Assembly: GCA_040391785.1 (NCBI GenBank) | Contig: JBEBXH010000006.1 | Span: 1-64,000, forward strand | From: UBA5239 sp040391785 | GTDB lineage: Bacteria > Verrucomicrobiota > Lentisphaeria > Victivallales > Victivallaceae | Length of the DNA: 64,000 bases | Direction: 5' to 3' | Shown: positions 1 to 6,616 of the stretch, one piece after another | Numbering within the stretch: the stretch's first letter is position 1 | Layout of the letters: every line of letters begins with the position of its first letter | Made by a program: the position numbers and the translations under genes | The notes under the pieces: generated by a model | What the model was told of the DNA's origin: nothing | The model's input: the letters and a program-made list of their open reading frames with translations, nothing else | The model's database searches: none

Positions 1-113
1 AATTTGGCTTCCGCTCAGATTAGCGCGAAGAATATTCTGATTTTTTGTGGCTGAAGAAGATTTCCCAAAAATAAACTCGAAAAGGGAAATCGGCCAGTGA
101 AAATCGGTTGACA

Positions 114-229
114 GGGTGGGGCTGCATCTCCGAGGCAGCCGTTCTCCACGAATTGAATACAATGTCGCCTTCGGGTAACACTGCAGACAAGCCGAAGTGA
201 ACGGCGCCCTCGGAGATGGCGCCCCACCT
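114..229. repeat. REP/BIME-like inverted pair, copy 1
   Basis: A left arm (115-144) and a right arm (199-229) are reverse complements with a few changes, separated by about 55 bases. Each arm begins GGTGGGGC, ends GCCGTTC, and is itself a small hairpin: GGCTGC/GCAGCC on the left and GGCGCC/GGCGCC on the right, both around CTCCGAG or its complement. The same design occurs at 1509-1626. The arms differ in sequence but keep pairing, which points to a conserved structure. The rest of 1-274 shows no supported gene. Confidence 0.7.
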
Positions 230-274
230 ATACTTTTCATTGACCCATTACTCGAAAAGGTAATTCCCCAGCTT

Positions 275-1330
275 TTAATCGATCATCGGGTTTTCCGGCT
301 TCTTGTCCGCGGTTCCGTAATTGTCCTCTTTGGTGTATTTCTCAAAAGTGTCGTAGCTCTCGATCATCCCTTTTGCAGCATAATTTTCCTTGACGTCGTC
401 GGTCATGGGGTATTCCTGACTGTGATCGATATTCTTCCAGGTGGGGCGGGTGCGGAACTTGTTTTTGAACTTATTGCCGAGCCGTTCGCGTTCCTCCAGA
501 TGGATCATACAGGCGCGGATACAACCGTAAGCTCCCTCAATGGCGCGTCCGTAGCCGTATTTACGCGGGTATTCGCCGTTGAAAGGGTTGCGTTCGTTGT
601 CGCAGCCGCCCTGAATCCCTTTTTCGCAGGCCATCTCGTCAAGCTTGCCCCATTCGATTTCGTGTCCGGCAATGGTTATTTTCACCGATTCGTTTTTGCT
701 GATGGCCTTGCCGGAGCAGTACCCGACGCAAAGCTTGCAGCGGTCGCAGATTTTTCCCTCGAAAATCGGGTCCGGCTCCAGTTCCGCATCGGTCAGCAGA
801 ACTACAAAACGCTGGCGCGGCCCGAATTCCGGCGTCAGGAAAACCTTGCTCCAGCCGATTTCGCCGAGGCCCGCCATGTAGGCGGCCAGACGGAAATGCA
901 CCAGGACATCCGGGTACGGATTTCCTTCGCGTACCGGACGGCTCCAGCCTTCGCGGAATTTCCCGGTGACGGTATTGACGGCTTCCCCGCCATTGCTGTT
1001 AAGCATCGGCACGGTTTCATAGCCGTGGTCCTCCAGGTACCGCGTCAGGTTCCACAGCACCATCGGCCCATAAACCAGATTCAGCGCCGCATACCCCATG
1101 GAAGGATAAACGCTGAAGAGCGTCCCTTCTTCAATGCCCCGGAGCGTACCGCGGGCAATCCGGAAGCCGAGCACGATCATCGATTTGGCGCCGGGAAAAA
1201 TGTAACGGGCGTCATTTTGTTTGGGGGCGCCCTCAAAGCGCGACATCGGGGAAATGCCGACCAGGTCCGCGCCCAGCTCTTTCGCTTTTTTCTTGACTTC
1301 AGCCGCAGTGATATTTTCTTTCGATAACAT
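275..1330 (-). CDS. QueG-like 4Fe-4S oxidoreductase
   Basis: A 351-residue cytosolic iron-sulfur protein of the epoxyqueuosine reductase/reductive-dehalogenase-like superfamily. It has one clear 4Fe-4S motif (C195-x2-C198-x2-C201-x3-C205, CDRCKLCVGYC). Further cysteines at about 235, 243, 270 and 274 do not form a second canonical CxxCxxCxxxCP motif. Upstream residues such as GEIGWSKVFLTPEFGPRQR resemble the cobalamin/substrate domain of the family. It is probably not the tRNA-modifying QueG itself, since the second ferredoxin motif and any HEAT-repeat tail are absent; a small-molecule reductase is possible. The gene has its own promoter with the same operator-like block as the glycosidase gene at 2886, so co-regulation by the LacI protein at 1691-2704 is likely. 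GGAG precedes the ATG. Confidence 0.7.
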   Translation of the reverse strand: MLSKENITAAEVKKKAKELGADLVGISPMSRFEGAPKQNDARYIFPGAKSMIVLGFRIARGTLRGIEEGTLFSVYPSMGYAALNLVYGPMVLWNLTRYLEDHGYETVPMLNSNGGEAVNTVTGKFREGWSRPVREGNPYPDVLVHFRLAAYMAGLGEIGWSKVFLTPEFGPRQRFVVLLTDAELEPDPIFEGKICDRCKLCVGYCSGKAISKNESVKITIAGHEIEWGKLDEMACEKGIQGGCDNERNPFNGEYPRKYGYGRAIEGAYGCIRACMIHLEERERLGNKFKNKFRTRPTWKNIDHSQEYPMTDDVKENYAAKGMIESYDTFEKYTKEDNYGTADKKPENPMID

Positions 1331-1343
1331 AGTAAACTCCTAT

Positions 1344-1393
1344 TATCTGTCCACGTTACCTATTTATTATGGCGTTTTTTGCTGGAAAATCAA
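1344..1393 (-). promoter_or_regulatory. Promoter plus operator-like block of the QueG-like gene
   Basis: Read on the minus strand: TTGATT (1388-1393), 16-base spacer, CATAAT (1366-1371), then TAGGTAACGTGGACAGATA (1344-1362) over the expected start of transcription. The stretch 1344-1372 matches 2817-2845 on the opposite strand at 28 of 29 positions, with the same -35/-10 spacing, so the two promoters form a matched set. Confidence 0.65.
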
Positions 1394-1508
1394 GTATTGA
1401 AAATGAAATTCGGATAAAATAATGCAAAATTTTAGCGACAAGTGGCCGGCGGACAGTTATTTTTTGTAAAATCACGTCATATGCAAGTTTCTTAGCGTTC
1501 GATTAACC

Positions 1509-1626
1509 GGGTGGGGCGGTCTCTCCGTAGACCGCCGTTCACTCCGATCCATCTGCCCGGTCGCCTGTGCCGACAGGATATTCGAGCCGAGGAGAACGGC
1601 TGTCTACGGAGAGGCAGCCCCACCTG
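1509..1626. repeat. REP/BIME-like inverted pair, copy 2
   Basis: The left arm (1510-1540) and right arm (1593-1625) pair almost perfectly across about 50 bases. Each arm is again a hairpin: GCGGTCT/AGACCGC on the left and GGCTG/CAGCC on the right, around CTCCGT or its complement. Arm ends match copy 1 (GGTGGGGC ... GCCGTTC), while the stem bases differ and co-vary. It lies between the QueG-like gene and the 3' end of the LacI gene. Confidence 0.7.
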
Positions 1627-1690
1627 AAGAAAGCCGCTAAAAACTTGCACACGGCGTGAAATCAGCCAAGTCCGACGCTGCCGGGAGGGA

Positions 1691-2704
1691 TTACGTAAAC
1701 AGGAATTCATTGGCCAGGTTTTTCACTTTCAGCTCGCCGAAGCATTCATTTGGAATAAAGCGCGATTGAAAAGAGAGATCCTGCGGCGGGGTCCGCTGCT
1801 CGATCTCCTGAATCAGGAACCGGATCGCCATGCGGATATTGGTTTCGGCATGATCGAAAATCGCCCCGCACAACCGCGTTTGCGGATAATTGGCCCAGAT
1901 CCATTCATTGGCAAATCCGATAATGTCCGGCCGGTAGTTTCTCATTTTGTTCAGCTCGTCCCCGAATGCCCGCAGGGAATATTTGCCGAAAAGCAATACC
2001 GCCGGGTATTTCCTGTGCACCAGGCGGGCGACGTCCCCCAGGCTGTGATTGACGATCACTTCGTGTTCAAGCCCCAATGCCTTGCAGGAATTTGAGAACA
2101 CCGCACCAGTGGCGTCGCTGAACTGATCCAGTCCCTTGTAAAGGCTCAGCAGCACGCGGCGTTGTCCCCGCGCGGCCAGATATTGAAGCGCGGCCGGAAT
2201 GGACACCGAGTGATCCGACGAAATCGAGGAAAAACCGGGTGCGTTCGGGCTGCTGAGCGTCAGCAGCGGATAATTCCGTTTCCGCAATTCCCGGTAGAAC
2301 GGATTGGCCTGTTCGTTCATCTGGCCCGAAAAAAGTATTCCATCCACGGATGAACTCAAAAATTTCTGTACGCAATCCAGGGTCAGCCCGGCATCCCAGC
2401 GGCTCAGGCGCAGCAGCAGTGAATACTTCGCGCGCTCCGCTTCATCCATTGCCGTCTCGGCCACGGCGGCGAAATACTGGTCGGTAATGCTGCCGACGAC
2501 AAAACCGATGGTACGGGTTTTGCCATCCCGGAGTGACCTGGCGATCTGCGATGGACGATACCCCAGCTCAGCGGCGGCAGCGAGGACTTTTTCCGCTCTT
2601 TCGCGGGCGTCCCGCCGTTTCCCCAGAGTCTGCCCGGACAAAGCCCGTTGCGCGGTTTTCAGCGGTACCCCGGCGCGAAACGCTACATCTTTAACGGTAA
2701 TCAT
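1691..2704 (-). CDS. LacI-family transcriptional regulator
   Basis: A 337-residue LacI/GalR-type repressor. The N-terminal helix-turn-helix (TVKDVAFRAGVPLKTAQRAL, residues 3-22) and hinge helix (PSQIARSLRDGKT) are followed by a periplasmic-binding-protein-like effector domain starting at TIGFVVGSI. It binds DNA in the cytosol and presumably senses a sugar or sugar acid. It is transcribed away from the glycosidase/dehydrogenase pair at 2886-6055 and towards the QueG-like gene. All three transcription starts carry a GTGGACAG-containing block, so it probably controls this small regulon and itself. The specificity cannot be read from sequence. Confidence 0.85.
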   Translation of the reverse strand: MITVKDVAFRAGVPLKTAQRALSGQTLGKRRDARERAEKVLAAAAELGYRPSQIARSLRDGKTRTIGFVVGSITDQYFAAVAETAMDEAERAKYSLLLRLSRWDAGLTLDCVQKFLSSSVDGILFSGQMNEQANPFYRELRKRNYPLLTLSSPNAPGFSSISSDHSVSIPAALQYLAARGQRRVLLSLYKGLDQFSDATGAVFSNSCKALGLEHEVIVNHSLGDVARLVHRKYPAVLLFGKYSLRAFGDELNKMRNYRPDIIGFANEWIWANYPQTRLCGAIFDHAETNIRMAIRFLIQEIEQRTPPQDLSFQSRFIPNECFGELKVKNLANEFLFT

Positions 2705-2726
2705 AAATTCTCCAAAATTTCATAAA

Positions 2727-2755
2727 AATATAACTGTCCACTGGTCATTTGTCAA
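2727..2755 (-). promoter_or_regulatory. Promoter of the LacI regulator gene
   Basis: On the minus strand TTGACA (2750-2755), 17-base spacer and TATATT (2727-2732) form a near-consensus sigma-70 promoter. The spacer contains CCAGTGGACAG; its GTGGACAG core (complement of 2734-2741) is shared with the operator-like blocks at 1344-1362 and 2827-2845. Binding there would block transcription, suggesting autorepression. Confidence 0.65.
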
Positions 2756-2795
2756 CAAAAATGCATGTTTTTCGGGTGAAATTTATTTTTACCAC

Positions 2796-2845
2796 TTGAA
2801 TTATTGGCAAATGTTGCCATAATAATTAGGTAACGTGGACAGATA
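2796..2845 (+). promoter_or_regulatory. Promoter plus operator-like block of the glycosidase operon
   Basis: TTGAAT (2796-2801), 16-base spacer, CATAAT (2818-2823), then TAGGTAACGTGGACAGATA (2827-2845). The last 19 bases are identical to the complement of 1344-1362. The gene starts at 2886, leaving a leader of about 55 bases. Confidence 0.65.
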
Positions 2846-2885
2846 GTTAAAACGTCCGGTCAATATTCTCAACGGTAAATAACTT

Positions 2886-4913
2886 ATGAAAAACAAACGC
2901 CCCGAAATCAGTTGGTCGCTGATGCATCCGACCGACCTGGACGTCGGTTATATGCGCCGGGTAGCGTCCCGCGCCGACAGCTACCGGGTGGACAGCTTCG
3001 AAATCTGCGGCAGCTGCCACTCGCCGCTTGGCGGCCTCGATGGACTGGTACTCTATGAAGATTACCCTCAAACCGCCGCCGCGGTGGACAAGGAGAGCAT
3101 CCTGGCGAATCGCCGTAAACTGAACGAGATCCTCGATATCGCCCATCAGGGCGGCAGGCCGGTGTACTACTGGCATCGCGAGGTCACCATAGCGCCCGGC
3201 TTACTCGATACGATTCCCGGTTTGATGGACGAAAACGGCGAATTCGACCTGCTCGGCGCCGCGTTCGGGGAACTGCTCTGTTTCAAGATCCGCAAAGCAT
3301 TCGAGGCAGTGCCAACGCTTGATGGATTGGTACTGACGCTGACCGAGGCCGATTACTCGGTTCTCCACAACTCCAACGCCGACCGTTATCCAGCCGCCGA
3401 GGTGGTGGCGCATATCGCCGGAATTTTCGCCGGGGAGCTCCGGCGACGCGGCAAACGCTTCATCCTGCGCTCGTTCGGCTCGATCGCCCGGGATTATGAG
3501 AATATTCTCGCCGGGGCCGCGCTGGCCGCCCAGACCTATGGTTTCGAGGTGGAAACCAAGATCACCCCATATGATTTCGACCCGTTCTTGCCGGTCAATC
3601 CGTTTTTGCGCAAAGTGCCGGGTACGACGATGAGCGCCGAATGCGACTGCCTCGGCGAATTCCTCGGCGGCGGGTATCTGCCCGCCGAGAACGTCTATAA
3701 CATCGTCAAATATGTTCGCAGCGGGCAGGAGGCCGGGGTTGACCGCTTCACCATCCGCATCGACCGCGTCTGCAACTCCATTTTCGACAACTACGAGATC
3801 AATCTCTTCGCTTATCATCGAGCCATTGACGACCTTCGGGCTACCGCCGAAACCATCCGCGCACAATGGAGCGCGAAGCATTATCCGGAGGGCTCCGAGC
3901 AGGTTTTGCTGGAGCAGGGGATCGCGGGATTCGAACTGGCCATCAGGACCCATTTCATTGACGGCCACGTGATTTTCCATCAACATCCGCCGAGGCACGA
4001 CCTGAAGTGGCTGAAGGCCGGCGGAATTTTCGGCGTATTCAGGAACGATGCCGAGCTGTACATGCTCGACGGCATCTGGTCGATTCTGTCCACCCGGAAA
4101 ACACCGGGGCGCAAGGCGATTCTTGCGGAAAAATCCCGCGCGGTGGCAATCGCCGAAGAGCAATTAATCCGCGTCAATGCACTGGCCGGGTTCGATTATT
4201 TGAAGCGGTTGTGGAGCAATGCGCTGATGGCATCGCGTTCGGTCGAGGCCTTTACCAGATGTGTCTGTGCGTATTTCGACGATATGGAAGCCGGGGATCA
4301 GGATGCGCCGAATTTGCGGCTTGCGGTTGCCGGGGCCGCCGCCGTGCTGAAATCATTGATGCCGGAGTTCGAGCACCGGACCACGTGTGATGCCGGGTTT
4401 ACCAACGGCATGGACCACAGAAAAATTGATTCGCTGAAACCGGTCGAGGACGTTTATCCCGCGACAATGCTGGCGCTGTGCGCGCTGCTACTTGAGGAAT
4501 ATCAGGCGGAATATTGCGCCCGGAACAAATACCCCGGTGCGTTTGACCTGGTGATCGCCGGCGGCATTACCGACGAATACCGCATCGGGCGCTATATGCA
4601 CGCGAGTTACAGCATGGTTAAAAGCGGCGTACCGGTGCGTTGGGCCGGCAATCGAACATTCCCAAACGGATTTCTGGATTTTGAGCTGAAACGACCATCG
4701 GATGGTTACATCATGATTGCCGGTAACGCCCCCGCCTTTGCTGTGACACTGGATGGTGTTCGCCGCGAATGCAAGTTCGATGCCGGCGGGCACTGCCGGT
4801 TGCCGGTCACTGCCGGCAAAGGCGCGATCAAGCTCCGCCTGGAAAAAACCGGCGACATCTACCCGGAAATCCAGGCAGTGGCAGTTTATAACGAGAAAAT
4901 ACACAGGAGCTGA
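2886..4913 (+). CDS. Putative (beta/alpha)8 glycoside-hydrolase-like protein
   Basis: A 675-residue protein without a signal peptide. Blocks such as LDGLVLTLTEADYS (about residue 145), TKITPYDFDPFLPVNPFLRK (about 228) and AECDCLGEFLGGGYLP are reminiscent of the catalytic barrel of alpha-glucuronidase-type glycosidases, with acidic residues at barrel-strand ends. The C-terminal 90 residues look like a beta-sandwich. The assignment is by motif resemblance only and no catalytic pair is proven. It ends 2 bases before a Gfo/Idh/MocA oxidoreductase and is controlled from the same promoter, so intracellular breakdown of an imported oligosaccharide or uronide is the simplest reading. Confidence 0.5.
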   Translation: MKNKRPEISWSLMHPTDLDVGYMRRVASRADSYRVDSFEICGSCHSPLGGLDGLVLYEDYPQTAAAVDKESILANRRKLNEILDIAHQGGRPVYYWHREVTIAPGLLDTIPGLMDENGEFDLLGAAFGELLCFKIRKAFEAVPTLDGLVLTLTEADYSVLHNSNADRYPAAEVVAHIAGIFAGELRRRGKRFILRSFGSIARDYENILAGAALAAQTYGFEVETKITPYDFDPFLPVNPFLRKVPGTTMSAECDCLGEFLGGGYLPAENVYNIVKYVRSGQEAGVDRFTIRIDRVCNSIFDNYEINLFAYHRAIDDLRATAETIRAQWSAKHYPEGSEQVLLEQGIAGFELAIRTHFIDGHVIFHQHPPRHDLKWLKAGGIFGVFRNDAELYMLDGIWSILSTRKTPGRKAILAEKSRAVAIAEEQLIRVNALAGFDYLKRLWSNALMASRSVEAFTRCVCAYFDDMEAGDQDAPNLRLAVAGAAAVLKSLMPEFEHRTTCDAGFTNGMDHRKIDSLKPVEDVYPATMLALCALLLEEYQAEYCARNKYPGAFDLVIAGGITDEYRIGRYMHASYSMVKSGVPVRWAGNRTFPNGFLDFELKRPSDGYIMIAGNAPAFAVTLDGVRRECKFDAGGHCRLPVTAGKGAIKLRLEKTGDIYPEIQAVAVYNEKIHRS

Positions 4914-4915
4914 AT

Positions 4916-6055
4916 ATGTCTACCAAGCAAATTATCAACATTGCCGTCATCGGCAACGGCAACCGCAGCCGCGCAGTGATCATCAATCTGCTGCGCGACT
5001 CGGGCCGCAGAGTCAAAGTCGCTTCCGTCTATGACCCCGACAAGGAAGTGAGCCGGAAAAGTCTGAAAGCCTGGAACACGACGGATGCGAAAATCTGCGA
5101 TTCCTATCAGGAAGCCATCAACACGCCGGGCATCGACTGGGTACTGATATTCTCGCCGAACGCATTCCATAAAGAACAGATACTGGCCACGTTCGCCGCC
5201 GGCAAGAACGTTTTCAGCGAAAAGCCGCTGGCGACCACCATCGAGGATTGCCGGGAAATTTTTGAAGCGCACCAGAAATGCGGCCTTGCTTTTATGACCG
5301 GCTTCGTGTTGCGTTACTCCCAAATCTACCGCAAGGCCAGGGAACTGCTCGCCTCCGGGTACCTCGGCAAGGTTCTCAGCATCGACGCCACCGAAAACAT
5401 CGCCCCCGCCCACGGCGGTTACATCATGACCAACTGGCGGCGCCTGACCAGGCTTGCCGGTCCGCATATCCTGGAAAAATGTTGTCACGACCTCGATTTG
5501 CTGAACTGGCTGGTCGATTCGCTGCCCTCGAAAATCGCGGCATTCGGCGACCTTGACTTTTTTGTGCCGGAAAATGAACACTATATGAAAAAATATGCGG
5601 CAAATACCTTTACCTCATGGGAAGATCCGCATCGCGTAGCGACGCCGTTTACTGCCGATAAGGACCTGGTCGACACCCAGGTGGCGATCCTGCGTTACCG
5701 CAATGGCGTCAAAGTGCAGTTTCAGGCGACGATGAGCAACGCGATCCCTGAACGCCGGATGTATTTCTCATGCACCGAAGGTACCATGGCGCTCGAACTT
5801 TATGCCAGCACGCTCAAATATAAGCGCATCGGCGATGAAGCAACGCAGGTCATCAACTTTGGCGCGGACGGGCACGGCGGCGGCGACGCCTATATCATGA
5901 AGGAACTCTACGAATGCATGGTCAACGGCACCCCGCCCAGGTCCGGCGGCAATGAGGGGCTCGAGAGCGCCGTTACCGCGCTGGGCATTGATGCAGCCAT
6001 GACCGAAGAAAAGATCATCGACATGGAGCCCATCTGGAAAAAACTCGGCCGCTAA
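4916..6055 (+). CDS. Gfo/Idh/MocA-family NAD(P)-dependent oxidoreductase
   Basis: A 379-residue cytosolic dehydrogenase. The Rossmann motif is NIAVIGNGNRSR (residues 8-19), the family Glu-Lys-Pro is in NVFSEKPLA (about residue 104), and the catalytic His is in CCHDLDLLNWL (about 185). The C-terminal half is the usual open-faced sheet domain. The family oxidises or reduces sugars, inositols and related polyols, and some members support NAD-dependent glycosidic bond cleavage. It follows the glycosidase-like gene by 2 bases, so the two are cotranscribed and probably act on the same substrate. Length is normal for the family. Confidence 0.85.
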   Translation: MSTKQIINIAVIGNGNRSRAVIINLLRDSGRRVKVASVYDPDKEVSRKSLKAWNTTDAKICDSYQEAINTPGIDWVLIFSPNAFHKEQILATFAAGKNVFSEKPLATTIEDCREIFEAHQKCGLAFMTGFVLRYSQIYRKARELLASGYLGKVLSIDATENIAPAHGGYIMTNWRRLTRLAGPHILEKCCHDLDLLNWLVDSLPSKIAAFGDLDFFVPENEHYMKKYAANTFTSWEDPHRVATPFTADKDLVDTQVAILRYRNGVKVQFQATMSNAIPERRMYFSCTEGTMALELYASTLKYKRIGDEATQVINFGADGHGGGDAYIMKELYECMVNGTPPRSGGNEGLESAVTALGIDAAMTEEKIIDMEPIWKKLGR

Positions 6056-6076
6056 ATACCAATCATACCCCGGTTG

Positions 6077-6616
6077 TTACAGCTGGCGGCAGCTGAAGTT
6101 ATCGACGTAGGCTTCGCCGTCAAAGCCGAGCACAATGGACCAGAAGCCGAAGGCACCGTTTGCCTCCGGGTATTTGGATAAGTCGAGATCGGCCGAAACA
6201 CGCTGCCATTCACCGGTTTTTCCGGGATTGGTTTTGTTGAACTCCGCCAGAACCAGGTATTTGGTCGTACCGTCCTTCAAGGGCAGCGTCACGTAAATGG
6301 CCAGCAATTTTCCCTCATAAATCGCCTGCGGCAGGACGTCGAGTTCCAGGCGATAGGTCATGCCGGGCTTGCCGTAAATGACCTGATACAGCCCGCGATT
6401 TCCCTTTTCTCCGCCGAGCCGGATCGCTTTCTGCCGCCCGGGCTGCAGATTGTCCGTGGTCAATTCGTAACCGTTGCCAAATGGGCTCCAATTCAGCAGC
6501 AGCCCTTTCGCATCCAGTTTGCTGAAATCCTGATTGACAATCATATTCGGGCCCGGCTCGCCTCTCACGATCGATAACGTCATGAGGGCCAGAACAAACA
6601 ACCATACTTTTTTCAT
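6077..6616 (-). CDS. Secreted carbohydrate-binding-like beta-sandwich protein
   Basis: A 179-residue protein with an N-terminal signal peptide (KKVWLFVLALMTLSIVRG). The mature part (NMIVNQDFSKLD..., ending with AYVDNFSC) has the look of a CBM4/9-type galactose-binding-fold module. Its start overlaps the end of the large enzyme gene upstream (6613-9519) by 4 bases, so the two are translationally coupled. It is probably an accessory binding module for that enzyme or its polysaccharide substrate. Ligand unknown. Confidence 0.6.
   Translation of the reverse strand: MKKVWLFVLALMTLSIVRGEPGPNMIVNQDFSKLDAKGLLLNWSPFGNGYELTTDNLQPGRQKAIRLGGEKGNRGLYQVIYGKPGMTYRLELDVLPQAIYEGKLLAIYVTLPLKDGTTKYLVLAEFNKTNPGKTGEWQRVSADLDLSKYPEANGAFGFWSIVLGFDGEAYVDNFSCRQL

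Noticed and set aside
197..1327. Long plus-strand open frame opposite the QueG-like gene
   Set aside because: It is the antisense shadow of a well-supported gene in GC-rich DNA, with no family motifs and no ribosome-binding site.
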